The translations under genes and the position numbers were made by a program. This document shows, piece by piece, positions 24,933 through 33,516 of a stretch of 64,000 nucleotides of DNA; the stretch's first letter is position 1, and every line of letters begins with the position of its first letter. The notes beneath the pieces are model-generated. The model saw only the letters and a list, made by a program, of their open reading frames with translations. It did no database searches and had not been told where the DNA came from. Source of the stretch: Nocardiopsis sp. N85 (GTDB lineage Bacteria > Actinomycetota > Actinomycetes > Streptosporangiales > Streptosporangiaceae); NCBI RefSeq assembly GCF_028882275.1, contig NZ_JARBUT010000019.1:1-64000 (forward strand). Reading direction: 5' to 3'.

Positions 24933-25889
24933 TCAGGGCAGGAGGGCGTCCAGGTCGGGCTCGGAGTCGAGGAGGCCGTCGGTGACCATGAGGTCGGCCA
25001 GGGTCCGCACGGACTCCTCGTCGATCTCCTCCGGGAAGCGCGGCAGGACCATTCGTTCGATGACCTGCTCGTCGATCTCGGTGTAGGTGCCCAGGATGCG
25101 GCGGACCTCGTCGGGGTTGGCCTCGGCGTAGGTCAGGGACTCCGCCAGGGCCGCGGTGATGTCCTCGAACAGTTCGGGGTCCCGGGCCGATCGGTCCTCG
25201 GAGGTGAAGTAGGCGGCCACCGACAGGTCCGGGTGGGTGTCGACGAAGTTGGAGGCGATCTCACGGTGTCCGGCCTCGCGGATGACGGAGGCGAAGGGCT
25301 CCACCGCCCAGACGGCGTCGATCTGGCCGGTCTCCAGGGCGGCGGGCATGTCGGGGAAGGGCAGTTCGACGAAGTCGACCTCTCCGGGGTCCCCTCCGTC
25401 GACGCGCACGGACTGGCGGACGGTGGTGTCGCCGATGTTGTTGAGGTTGTTGATGGCCACGGTCAGGCCTTCGAGGTCGGCGGCGCCGGTCACGTCGCTG
25501 TCGTCCAGGACGAACACCCCGCCGAAGTCGGCGCCCTGTTCGCCCGCGCTGGTGGCGCCGTTGCCGAGCGCGACCAGGGGCAGTCCCTGTTCGCGGGCGA
25601 CGATGAGGGAGGCGACGTTGCTGAAGGCGAAGTCGAACTCGCCGTTGACCACACCGGGGACGATGGCCGCGCCACCCGATCCGGCCTCCAGCCGCAGGTC
25701 GATGCCGCGGTCGCTGAAGAAGCCCTGTTCGACGCCGAGGTGGACGGGGGCGACGTCGACGATCGGGATGACGCCGGCGGTGACGGTGATGAGTTCTCCT
25801 TCGGCCGGCTCCTCTCCGGAGGGAGAGCAGGCGGTGGCGGCCAGCAGCGCCGTGGTCGCGGCGGCGAGGAGGGCCGTAGAGGGGCGCAT
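24933..25889 (-). CDS. Substrate-binding lipoprotein (NMT1/SsuA-like), second paralogue
   Basis: The 318-residue first gene of the importer operon. The lipobox is LLAATAC at about residue 21. The body closely parallels its neighbour, with IPIVDVAPVHLGVEQG, AINNLNNIGDTTVRQSVRV, FPDMPAALETGQIDAVWAV and a shared ending SEPDLDALL. Conservation along the whole length indicates a tandem gene duplication. Two binding proteins feeding one channel would broaden substrate range. The gap to the next gene is 72 nt. The promoter should lie in the AT-richer stretch just upstream (about 25890-25980). Confidence 0.9.
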   Translation of the reverse strand: MRPSTALLAAATTALLAATACSPSGEEPAEGELITVTAGVIPIVDVAPVHLGVEQGFFSDRGIDLRLEAGSGGAAIVPGVVNGEFDFAFSNVASLIVAREQGLPLVALGNGATSAGEQGADFGGVFVLDDSDVTGAADLEGLTVAINNLNNIGDTTVRQSVRVDGGDPGEVDFVELPFPDMPAALETGQIDAVWAVEPFASVIREAGHREIASNFVDTHPDLSVAAYFTSEDRSARDPELFEDITAALAESLTYAEANPDEVRRILGTYTEIDEQVIERMVLPRFPEEIDEESVRTLADLMVTDGLLDSEPDLDALLP

Positions 25890-26348
25890 CGGGACTCCAA
25901 CGGGGGTGGGCTGCGCATTGTGCGCTTGGCGAACAAGTGTTCTCTAGGTGAACATAAGTGATCGGCGTCACCGGGTCAAGGCGTGCACAGGGCACATTTC
26001 GAACACGTGAACCGCGAAAGGTCGGATGACCGCGCCTGGTCAGCGGCCGTGTCGCGCCCGGTGCAGGGGAAGGAACGGGTCCTGCGAGCCGGCCCCGAAC
26101 GCCGCTCCCGAGCGCCGGTCGGTGTTCGGGGAGGTGATCGCGGCGAGAGGCCTGCGACGCGGCCCTCTGACGCGGGCTCCGCCACCGCCCGGACGGACTG
26201 TTCCCGATCCCAGGGACGCGCTCGGGAAACTGTGAAGCCGCACATGGGACGGGGCGTCCCGCACGGTGAGAATGGGGTGAACGTCAACGCCGGGTTTCGG
26301 GACGGTGTCCCCGTCCCCGCACCCGCCCGTTCCCGACAGGAGCCCAGG
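25890..26348. promoter_or_regulatory. Divergent intergenic region with GAACA/TGTTC inverted motifs
   Basis: 459 nt separate the importer operon (minus) from the lipase (plus). Close to the importer start, GAACAAGTGTTC at 25931-25942 is an inverted repeat with perfect 5-bp arms. A further GAACA occurs about 10 nt later and GAACACGTGAAC at about 25998. Repeated half-sites in a promoter suggest a dimeric regulator, perhaps controlling the importer. The rest, about 26020-26330, shows no gene I can support. Confidence 0.45.
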
Positions 26349-27263
26349 ATGTTCACTTTCACCGGCCGAGACGGCCTGCGGATCCATGTGCACGAGTGGC
26401 GGCCCGAAGGGCCGGCGCGCGGTGTCGTCCAGATCGCCCACGGCATGGGCGAGCACGCCGGCCGCTACGACCCGCTCGCGCGGGCGCTGAACGCGCGGGG
26501 GTACACCGTGTACGCGAACGATCACCGGGGCCACGGGGCGACCATGCACGCGGGCCCCGGTGTCCTGGGGAAGGACGGATGGAACCTGCTGGTGGAGGAC
26601 GTCGCCGAACTGTCGCGCGTCGTCGGCGGTCGGCACCCCGAACTGCCGCTGGTGCTCGTCGGCCACAGCCTCGGCTCCTTCGCCGCCCAGCAGTACCTCC
26701 TGAAGCACCCCGGCCTGGCGGACGGGGTCGCGCTGTGCGGCACCACCGCCGTGGACCTGCTCCTGGCCGACCTCGCCCAGGCGGGCCCCGACGTGATGGC
26801 CTCCCTGAACGCGCCCTTCCAGCCCGCCCGGACCGACTTCGACTGGTTGAGCCGGGATCCCGCCCAGGTGGACGCCTACATCGCCGACCCCCTGTGCGGC
26901 TTCTCCCTGGACGACGAGGGCATGGGCGGGCTGGCCGCGGCGGCGACGCGGTTGGCCGACCCCTCCGGAGCCCCCGTCGACCTGCCGCTGTACCTGTTCG
27001 TCGGTGACCGGGACCCGCTCAACAAGGGGCTGGCCCACAGCGACCGCCTGGTCGAGCGCTACCGGCGGGCCGGTGTCGCGCACCTCCTCTACCGCACCTA
27101 CGAGGGCGCCCACCACGAACTGTTCAACGAGACCCACCGCGACGAGGTCGTCGCCGACCTCGCCGACTGGATCGACCGGGTCGCCGCCGGCGAGTTCGAC
27201 CGGATCGGCGCCGAGTGGGCGCCGGGTGGGCGCGGTCCTGCTCCGGGGCCCTCCGGCGGGTGA
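26349..27263 (+). CDS. Alpha/beta hydrolase, monoacylglycerol-lipase-like
   Basis: ATG 26349 has AGGAG 6 nt upstream; the longer in-frame extension lacks support. The 304-residue serine hydrolase of the Hydrolase_4/monoglyceride lipase group shows QIAHGMGEHAGRY, NDHRGHG, the nucleophile elbow GHSLG, the acid-residue loop FVGDRDPLN and the catalytic His in EGAHHELFN. It likely hydrolyses monoacylglycerol or a similar ester and has no signal peptide, so it is cytoplasmic. A PucR regulator follows on the same strand after about 65 nt. Confidence 0.88.
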   Translation: MFTFTGRDGLRIHVHEWRPEGPARGVVQIAHGMGEHAGRYDPLARALNARGYTVYANDHRGHGATMHAGPGVLGKDGWNLLVEDVAELSRVVGGRHPELPLVLVGHSLGSFAAQQYLLKHPGLADGVALCGTTAVDLLLADLAQAGPDVMASLNAPFQPARTDFDWLSRDPAQVDAYIADPLCGFSLDDEGMGGLAAAATRLADPSGAPVDLPLYLFVGDRDPLNKGLAHSDRLVERYRRAGVAHLLYRTYEGAHHELFNETHRDEVVADLADWIDRVAAGEFDRIGAEWAPGGRGPAPGPSGG

Positions 27264-27327
27264 CGCGGGCTACCATCACCGTAGGGTGACCTGCGGCATA
27301 CGGAAGAGGGCTGTCGGTGGGGCGAAC

Positions 27328-28614
27328 GTGAGGGAACCGGGGCTGCGACGTGTCATCGGCGCGTTGGAGTCGTCGCTGGAACGGATCACGCTGGACGCCG
27401 TCGCCGAGATCTGGGAGCAGGTCCCCGCCTACCGGGCCAGCGCGGACCCGCACCTGCGCGACGATCTCACCACCCATGTCGGACTGGTCTTCCGCGCGCT
27501 GCTGACCAGCGTCGAGGAGGACCGGCCGGTCGTGCCCTCCGACTTCCCGATCACGGCGGAACAGGCGCGCGAGCGGGTCCGGCAGGGGGTGTCGCTCCCC
27601 GACTTCCTCCAGGCCTTCCGCATCGGCCAGCTCACCCTGTGGGACGGGGTGAGCGCCGCCGTGCGGGACGACCCACACTTGCGGGACGCCGCGATGTCGC
27701 TGGCCGGGCGCGTGATGCACCTGATCGAGGTGGGCAGTTCGGTCGCGGCGGAGGCCTACCTGGACGCCCAGCGGAACGAGGTGGCCGAGCACGACCGCCT
27801 GCGCCGGGACCTGTTCGAGGACCTCCTCGCGGGACGCGACGTCCCCCCGGGGCCCAAACGGTCGCTCCTGCGCACCGCGGGCCTGGAACCGGGCGCCCAC
27901 CTCATCGTCGCCTCCGTGTTCCCGGTCGGCCCCCTGCCGGAGCGGCAGACCCTGCCCGAGGTCGCGGCCACCCTGGGCGGGGCGCTCGCCCCGCCCTCAC
28001 CCGGGCTCACGGTCGTCCGCCAACAAGAGGTGATCGGGTTGGCCCCGGTCCAGGCCGACACCTCCGATGCCGTCGTCGACCGGGTGCGCCGGGCCGTGTC
28101 CGAACTCGGACGCGGCGGGGTCGACCTGGCGGTGGGCGTGAGCACGGTCCGACCCGGCCTCGCGGAGGTACCCGAGGCCTACACCGAGGCGTGCGTCGCC
28201 AGGCGCGGCCTGCGCGGTTCCCCCGGCCTGGTGCCGTTGTCGCTCATGTCCGTGTTCGACTACCTCGTCCTGCGCGACGACGTGACCGCCCTGCGGCTCA
28301 TCCGGCCGGAGCTGCGGCGCTTCGTCGAGGAGGACCTGGCCCGCGACGGGGCGCTGGTGGAGACCGTGCTGGCCTACGCGGCGCACGACCTGCGGGCCAA
28401 GGCCATGGCGGAGGAGCTGCACCTGCACGTCAACACCGCCTACTACCGGCTGGACCGGATCGCGGAGCGATCCGGATGCGACCTGCGCGGTTTCGCCGAT
28501 CTGCTGGAACTGGTCATCTCGATCCGGCTCCTGAGCGATCACCACCGCGTCGCGCGGAACACGCCTTCGGACCACCAGCGGCGGACGGGTGGGCCCGGTC
28601 GAGACGGGCGGTGA
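27328..28614 (+). CDS. PucR-family transcriptional regulator
   Basis: The start is ambiguous. GTG 27328 (GGTGGGG about 7 nt upstream) gives 428 residues, and GTG 27286 would add 14. The N-terminal 150 residues are helical and end in LPDFLQAFRIGQLTLWDGV, as in RsbRD/PucR sensors. A GGDEF-like CdaR domain lies in the middle. The C-terminus has the PucR helix-turn-helix: VETVLAYAAHDLRAKAMAEE, HVNTAYYRLDRI and ELVISIRLL. The family controls catabolic genes. The neighbouring lipase or the importer operon is a possible target, but no operator was identified. Confidence 0.87.
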   Translation: MREPGLRRVIGALESSLERITLDAVAEIWEQVPAYRASADPHLRDDLTTHVGLVFRALLTSVEEDRPVVPSDFPITAEQARERVRQGVSLPDFLQAFRIGQLTLWDGVSAAVRDDPHLRDAAMSLAGRVMHLIEVGSSVAAEAYLDAQRNEVAEHDRLRRDLFEDLLAGRDVPPGPKRSLLRTAGLEPGAHLIVASVFPVGPLPERQTLPEVAATLGGALAPPSPGLTVVRQQEVIGLAPVQADTSDAVVDRVRRAVSELGRGGVDLAVGVSTVRPGLAEVPEAYTEACVARRGLRGSPGLVPLSLMSVFDYLVLRDDVTALRLIRPELRRFVEEDLARDGALVETVLAYAAHDLRAKAMAEELHLHVNTAYYRLDRIAERSGCDLRGFADLLELVISIRLLSDHHRVARNTPSDHQRRTGGPGRDGR

Positions 28615-28801
28615 CGCGCCGCCCCCTCACGCACGTGACGGCGGATGCGGCGCGTCCCTCCTCCGGGCCGCCCGCGAACACGGGCGGCCCGGCCGACGGC
28701 GGCGGTGACAGCACCGCTCGCGGGGAGGCCGCGCCGTGCTCGAACCCGCAGGACACCGCACGCGAGCGGCGACGGTCGGTGCCGTGTGGGAGGGTGGCCC
28801 C

Positions 28802-29221
28802 ATGACACTGGAGGACCTGGTCCGGATGCGCCGGGCCCGCGACCGGATGGACCGCGACCACGCGCAGCCGCTCGACGTGTCGGCGCTGGCACGCGAAGCA
28901 CTCATGTCATCGGGCCACTTCTCGCGCAGCTTCCGCGCCGCCTTCGGCGAGACGCCCTACGGCTACCTGATGACCCGCCGGATCGAGCGGGCCAAGGCGT
29001 TGCTACGGCGGGGCGACCTGTCGGTGACGGAGGTCTGCTTCGAGGTCGGCTGTACGTCGCTGGGGTCGTTCAGCTCGCGTTTCACCGAACTGGTCGGGGA
29101 GAGCCCGAGCGCCTACCGGGCCCGCGACCACGACCACGGCGCCGCCGTCCCGGCCTGCGTCGCCAAGATCCACACGCGACCGATCAGGAATCGAGAAGCC
29201 GGATCCGGGTCCCGCCCGTAG
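28802..29221 (+). CDS. AraC-family HTH regulator, DNA-binding domain only
   Basis: ATG 28802 gives a 139-residue protein consisting essentially of the two AraC helix-turn-helix motifs: DVSALAREALMSSGHFSRSF and the recognition region SVTEVCFEVGCTSLGSFSSRF, followed by GESPSAYRAR. No ligand-binding domain is attached. It lies 10 nt before a glyoxalase-fold gene, an arrangement often seen in actinomycetes where the small AraC protein controls its partner. The tail HTRPIRNREAGSGSRP is poorly conserved in character. Confidence 0.88.
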   Translation: MTLEDLVRMRRARDRMDRDHAQPLDVSALAREALMSSGHFSRSFRAAFGETPYGYLMTRRIERAKALLRRGDLSVTEVCFEVGCTSLGSFSSRFTELVGESPSAYRARDHDHGAAVPACVAKIHTRPIRNREAGSGSRP

Positions 29222-29231
29222 CGTTGGGGTC

Positions 29232-29648
29232 ATGAACATCAACCTTTCGCAGTGCTTCATCGCCGTCGACGACCACGACGAGGCCCTCGTCTTCTACCGG
29301 GACGTGCTCGGCCTGGAGGTGCGCAACGACGTCGCGTTCGAGGGGATGCGCTGGGTGACCGTGGGATCGCCCGCACAGCCGGACGTGGACATCGTCCTGG
29401 AGCCGCCCCTGGCGGACCCGAACGCCTCGTCCGCCGACCGGCGGACCATGGCGGAGCTGCTGGCCAAGGGCATGCTGCGCGGCGTCATCTTCGCGACCGA
29501 CGACGTCGACGCCACCTTCGAGCGGATCAGCGCCGCGGGCGGCGAGGTGATGCAGGAGCCGGTCGACCAGCCCTACGGCGTCCGCGACTGCGCCTTCCGC
29601 GATCCCTCCGGCAACATGCTGCGCTTCGCCCGGTCGCACGGCGGGTGA
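29232..29648 (+). CDS. VOC/glyoxalase-fold protein
   Basis: The 138-residue vicinal-oxygen-chelate protein shows FIAVDDHDEALVFYRDVLGLEV at the start and a closing FRDPSGNMLRFA, the paired beta-alpha-beta-beta-beta modules of this fold. Family members include glyoxalase I, antibiotic-binding proteins and ring-cleavage dioxygenases. The metal ligands cannot be assigned. It is cotranscribed with the AraC gene, with 10 nt between them, which suggests a small stress or detoxification unit. The GTAGCGTTGGGGTC before the ATG holds only a weak ribosome binding site. Confidence 0.87.
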   Translation: MNINLSQCFIAVDDHDEALVFYRDVLGLEVRNDVAFEGMRWVTVGSPAQPDVDIVLEPPLADPNASSADRRTMAELLAKGMLRGVIFATDDVDATFERISAAGGEVMQEPVDQPYGVRDCAFRDPSGNMLRFARSHGG

Positions 29649-29718
29649 GTCCCGACCTCCCCCGGCACCCCGAGCGCCGGGGGCGCCTTCCGTGTCTTCG
29701 GCCGGGGCGCGTCGGTGC

Positions 29719-31494
29719 TCAGGGGGAGGCGTAGCGGCGGGCGAGGGCGTGGAAGGCCTCCTTGGGCTCCCAATGGCCGTCGTCGGGGGACAGGCCCGAC
29801 TCCAGGGACGGTGGACGCACGATGCCGAAGCTCGCCTTGTCCAGGTCGCGGTCGGGGTCGGGGGAGTAACGACAGTCGCCCTCGATGAACATGCACACGA
29901 ACGCGCCGTGCACGTCCTCGGTCTCGTACACGTCCAGCAGTTCCTCGATGACGTCGGCCTGCACCCTTTCGTCACGGACGTACCCGGGTCGCACCTTCCG
30001 GTCGTCCAGGTCGCGCCAGTCGAGGATGTCCGCCCCCGACCCGCCGGCCTCCCGGGCGCCCTCGTAGGCGCAGCAGCCGAACTCGGTGACCAGGATCGGC
30101 TTGCCCCAGCGGCGCAGCGTCCGCAGCCCGCCCCGCTCATCGCCCCGGGTGGTGATGTCGAGGTAGTGGTCGACGCCCACCATGTCGAACGGGGACCAGT
30201 CGACGCCCTCCCAGCTCCCGGACCCGTAGGTGAGGGGGCCGGAGAACCGGGGGCGGGCGGTGTCCACCAGGCGTCGCAACAGCCGGTTCAGCCTTCCGTC
30301 GAACAGGGGCCTCAGCGGGTACAGCGCGCCCAGGGCGACGGTCCGGCCCCCGAACGAACGCCCCGGGATGATCCCCCGGGCGAAGAGGGTCAGTTCGCAG
30401 CCCACGTTGAGCCCGACCCGGTCCGGGTGTTCGGCGCGCAGCCGCTCGCAGAACACGGCGGCGCGCTCCAGCCGCTCCACGATCTCGTCCTGTGACCCGT
30501 CGACGAGACGGGGCTGCACCCACACGAACAGCCCGCGCGCCAGCGCCAGGCGGGTCGCCTCCTCCAGCCGGCCGAGATCGTGTCCGAACACGGTGACCGC
30601 GGTGCAGCGCAGTTCCTCGGCGATGACCCGTATCTCCTCGGCCACCACGTCGGGCCGCCACCGCTCCCGGGAGTGCTGTCCCGGCAGGTAGGAGGAGCCC
30701 ACGTCGTAGAGCACGCCCTTCTGGGACAGCGGGTGACGCGGTAGCGGCTCCAGACCCCCGCCGGCGGCCCCGGTGGCCGGGCGCAGCAGGTGGACCACAC
30801 CCACGGCGGCCAGGCCCGGGACGACGGCCAGGGCGATCTCCCAACCCGGGGACGGGTCCGTGCCGGTGGCGACGATCCCGGCGACGACCAGGCCCGTGCG
30901 CACCCCCAGCACGTTCCACAGAGCTCCGGAGCGCAGCCGCAGGTAACCCAGGAGGAAGCCCAGGAGGAAGGGCATCGCGAGGTTCCGCGCGTCCCCTTGG
31001 ACGACCGCCGTGGACAGCGCGAACAGCGCCGCCTGGCCGGCGGCCACCGACAGGCCCCGCCACCGCAGGCCCAGGGCGTGCTGAACGTGGCCCCGGAACA
31101 CCGCTTCCTCGGGCAGGACCACCGCGAGCACGAGCAACGGGATCGCGAGCCACAGGGACGCCGTCATCGTCGGGGCGGTCGCTCCGCCGAGGAGCAGGGC
31201 CCCGCCCAGGACGAGGGCCGCGCCCGCCAGGACGGCGGCCAGGCCCGCGACGGCACTCGTCAGCGCGGCCGGCGCACCGTCGGGCGCGGTCAGCCCCAGG
31301 GCCGAGAACGGGGTCCCGGTGACGCGCAGGGCCGCCCACACCAGGAGCGCGGTGGCGGGGAGCGACACCAGGGCGCGCACCGCGAGGCCGGTCGTCCCGT
31401 CGTCGCCGAGGGCGGCGGCCCCCAGGGCGATGATGGTGGCGGCGGACGTCACGAGCACCGCCGTCACGAGAGGACGGGAGGGCGGGTCGGTCAT
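29719..31494 (-). CDS. CPBP intramembrane protease fused to a TIM-barrel (glycosidase-like) domain
   Basis: The 591-residue protein starts at the minus-strand ATG 31492-31494. Residues 1 to about 255 form a polytopic membrane domain with the CPBP/CAAX-protease (Abi) motif LPEEAVFRGHVQHAL (EExxxR). From about 275 a soluble domain begins DVGSSYLPGQHSRERW and continues through FGHDLGRLEEATRLAL, VGVDHYLD and ILVTEFGCCAYEGAREAGG. This is a TIM-barrel of glycoside-hydrolase character, with a candidate catalytic Glu in TEFGCC. Databases often label the C-terminal family abortive infection protein, probably because of the fused Abi domain. It is divergent from a TetR gene, with an operator-like palindrome between the two. 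Confidence 0.8.
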   Translation of the reverse strand: MTDPPSRPLVTAVLVTSAATIIALGAAALGDDGTTGLAVRALVSLPATALLVWAALRVTGTPFSALGLTAPDGAPAALTSAVAGLAAVLAGAALVLGGALLLGGATAPTMTASLWLAIPLLVLAVVLPEEAVFRGHVQHALGLRWRGLSVAAGQAALFALSTAVVQGDARNLAMPFLLGFLLGYLRLRSGALWNVLGVRTGLVVAGIVATGTDPSPGWEIALAVVPGLAAVGVVHLLRPATGAAGGGLEPLPRHPLSQKGVLYDVGSSYLPGQHSRERWRPDVVAEEIRVIAEELRCTAVTVFGHDLGRLEEATRLALARGLFVWVQPRLVDGSQDEIVERLERAAVFCERLRAEHPDRVGLNVGCELTLFARGIIPGRSFGGRTVALGALYPLRPLFDGRLNRLLRRLVDTARPRFSGPLTYGSGSWEGVDWSPFDMVGVDHYLDITTRGDERGGLRTLRRWGKPILVTEFGCCAYEGAREAGGSGADILDWRDLDDRKVRPGYVRDERVQADVIEELLDVYETEDVHGAFVCMFIEGDCRYSPDPDRDLDKASFGIVRPPSLESGLSPDDGHWEPKEAFHALARRYASP

Positions 31495-31513
31495 GGCGGA
31501 CTCCAAAAAACTC

Positions 31514-31541
31514 CGTACACTGTTCGGGATTTCAATGTACG
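31514..31541. promoter_or_regulatory. Probable TetR-type operator between the fusion gene and the TetR gene
   Basis: CGTACACTG (31514-31522) and CAATGTACG (31533-31541) form a 28-bp palindrome with 8 of 9 arm bases matching. It sits in the 68-nt divergent promoter region. The size and layout are typical of TetR-family operators, so autoregulation of the TetR gene and repression of the protease fusion are likely. Confidence 0.65.
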
Positions 31542-31562
31542 TGTTGATCGGAGGAGGCGCCA

Positions 31563-32285
31563 GTGGTGATCGACGATGATCCGAGGCCGACCCTCGACCT
31601 GTTGTGGCACGGGATCGCCGCACCCCGCCGCGGCCCCCGCCATCGGCTCACGGTCGACGCCGTGGTGGAGGCCGCCACCGGCATCGCGGAGGAGGAGGGC
31701 CTGGCCGCCCTGTCCATGCGCCGCGTCGCCGCCGCCCTGGGCGTCGGGGCCGCCACCCTGTACACCTACATCCCGGACAAGTCGGCGCTGCTGGCCCTCA
31801 TGGTCGACACGATGATCGCCGAGGTCCCCCTGCCGCACACCCGTCCCGGAACCTGGCGGGAGAAGATGGCCCGCCAGTCGCGCGAGGACCTGGCCGGCTA
31901 CCGCGCCCACCCCTGGCTGGTGGACCTCATGGCCGCGGACCACCCCATCGGTCCGGGCGCGCTGGCCTGGACGGACTCGGCGATCCGGATGTTCGACGGC
32001 ACCGGGCTGAGCGACCGTGAGGTGCTGTCCGTGATCGAGTCCGTGGACGGCTACGTGCGCGGACACGCCTCCCGGGTGGTGGAGGCCGACCGCACCGCGC
32101 GCAGGGCGGGCCGGTCCGAGGCGCAGCTGGAGTACCTGGCCCGGAACCTGGAACCCGGCCGGTTCACCGCGATCGAGCGGCTGACCGAGCCGGGGCCGGA
32201 CGCCGAGGAGGTCTTCGAACAAGGCCTGGGCTGGTTGCTGGACGGCGTCGAACACCGTATCCGCGCCGCCGCCGACCGACCGTGA
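31563..32285 (+). CDS. TetR/AcrR-family regulator
   Basis: The start is GTG 31563, with GGAGGAGG 6 nt upstream. The 240-residue protein has an N-terminal helix-turn-helix, AATGIAEEEGLAALSMRRVA then LGVGAATLYTYI, and a helical ligand domain of the TetR C-terminal type, with HPWLVDLMA and RLTEPGPDAEEVFEQGLGWLLDGV. The class usually senses small hydrophobic molecules. It is transcribed away from the CPBP-TIM-barrel fusion gene across a palindrome, which makes that gene its natural target. Confidence 0.9.
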   Translation: MVIDDDPRPTLDLLWHGIAAPRRGPRHRLTVDAVVEAATGIAEEEGLAALSMRRVAAALGVGAATLYTYIPDKSALLALMVDTMIAEVPLPHTRPGTWREKMARQSREDLAGYRAHPWLVDLMAADHPIGPGALAWTDSAIRMFDGTGLSDREVLSVIESVDGYVRGHASRVVEADRTARRAGRSEAQLEYLARNLEPGRFTAIERLTEPGPDAEEVFEQGLGWLLDGVEHRIRAAADRP

Positions 32286-32304
32286 AGCCCCTCGTCCGGG
32301 TCGG

Positions 32305-33516
32305 TCAGCGTCGGGCCGCGCGGCGGCGTTCGGCGCGGTGCGCCTCCAGCAGGCCCGGGGCGAGCAGGTGGCCGAGCCCGGTACGGTCCAGGCGGGCGAC
32401 CAGCTCCGACTCGGTGATCCCCAACGAGTCGGCGGCCTCCGCCGACCGCCAGTCGGCCTCGCGCAGCGTGGACAACAGCCGGGCCCGCCGCACCTGGCCG
32501 GTCGACAGCCGCAACGTCTTCAGGTAGGCGGGGCGGCCGTGCGCGTCCACGATGATCTCGCCGGCGTGGGCCCCGTCCCCGCGCGTCGGCTCCGGGGCCA
32601 GCCATCCGACGCGGAACATCGGACTCCGGGGGCCGCCCTCGGAGCGGGACTCCCAGCGGCCGAAGGCGATCTCCCCGCCGTTCCGGTAGAGCCCCTCGGT
32701 CAGCGACGACACCATGAGGGAGTCGTGGCCGCTCCGTGTCCCGGCACGGCTGCGCGCCACCTCCCGCCGCAGGTCCGCCAGGGAGCGCACCTCGCGTTCG
32801 CGCAGCGGCGCGTACAACGGGGCGACCCCGGTCCGCAGCAGCCCGTACATGTACAACGACTCGCCGAACAGGTCGAGCAGCATGCTCGTGTGCAGCGCCC
32901 GGTAGTCGTCCGGGTGCGGGTACAGGTGCACCGACGCCAACACGTCCGCGACGTACACGGCCACCCCGCACTGGTCGGGGTGGATCTCGAACACCCGCAG
33001 CGCCTCGGCCAGCCCCTCGATCTCCTCGCCCAGGTAGGTCGTCAACGCGGGCGCGGACAGCCCGTCGCGGATCAGCCTCCGCGACCACTCCGCCCAGGCG
33101 ATCTCGGGTCCGCCCGCGAACAGCGACAGCAGCCCGTCCACCGCCGACCGCATCGGCAGGAACCGGGCCCGGCCCCGGACGGATTCGCGCACCCGGCGGC
33201 CCCGCAGGTCCAGGTGCACGCGCCGAGGAGCCGACGACCGGCCCGGCGGGATCAGCCGGGTGCCGTAGGCGGCGCTGGGCTCGGGGTCGCCGTCCCAGGT
33301 CAGAACGTAGGCGTGCGGGACGTAGCAGCAGGTCCCCGCGTCCTCGTACTCAGCCGCGAGCGCCGGGTCGTCGCGCACGTCCTCGGCGGCCATCGGATGC
33401 AACCGCAGCCCGGGAACCGGCTCGGCGCGCGACAGCGGCACCAGCCGGACGCCGCCCCACCGCTGGGCGGTGCCGGTGGTGATCCCCTCCAGGGACAGGT
33501 GTCGGCCGGCGTTCAC
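32305..33516 (-). CDS. ARPP-type conflict-associated protein (tentative)
   Basis: The minus-strand GTG at 33514-33516 overlaps the stop of the upstream gene (GTGA), giving 403 residues. It contains WGGVRLVPLSRAEPVPGLRL near residue 20, RVHLDLRGRRVRESVRG, and EALRVFEIHPDQCGVAVYVAD (about residue 180). The last 80 residues look like a small helix-turn-helix. I think it resembles the ARPP-type families described in bacterial conflict systems with vWA proteins, but this is recollection, not a search result. The obligate coupling to the vWA-like gene is the firmest observation. Confidence 0.6.
   Translation of the reverse strand: MNAGRHLSLEGITTGTAQRWGGVRLVPLSRAEPVPGLRLHPMAAEDVRDDPALAAEYEDAGTCCYVPHAYVLTWDGDPEPSAAYGTRLIPPGRSSAPRRVHLDLRGRRVRESVRGRARFLPMRSAVDGLLSLFAGGPEIAWAEWSRRLIRDGLSAPALTTYLGEEIEGLAEALRVFEIHPDQCGVAVYVADVLASVHLYPHPDDYRALHTSMLLDLFGESLYMYGLLRTGVAPLYAPLREREVRSLADLRREVARSRAGTRSGHDSLMVSSLTEGLYRNGGEIAFGRWESRSEGGPRSPMFRVGWLAPEPTRGDGAHAGEIIVDAHGRPAYLKTLRLSTGQVRRARLLSTLREADWRSAEAADSLGITESELVARLDRTGLGHLLAPGLLEAHRAERRRAARR

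Noticed and set aside
27276..27289. Small TCACC/GGTGA palindrome before the PucR gene
   Set aside because: Five-base arms only; expected by chance in this composition and not repeated.
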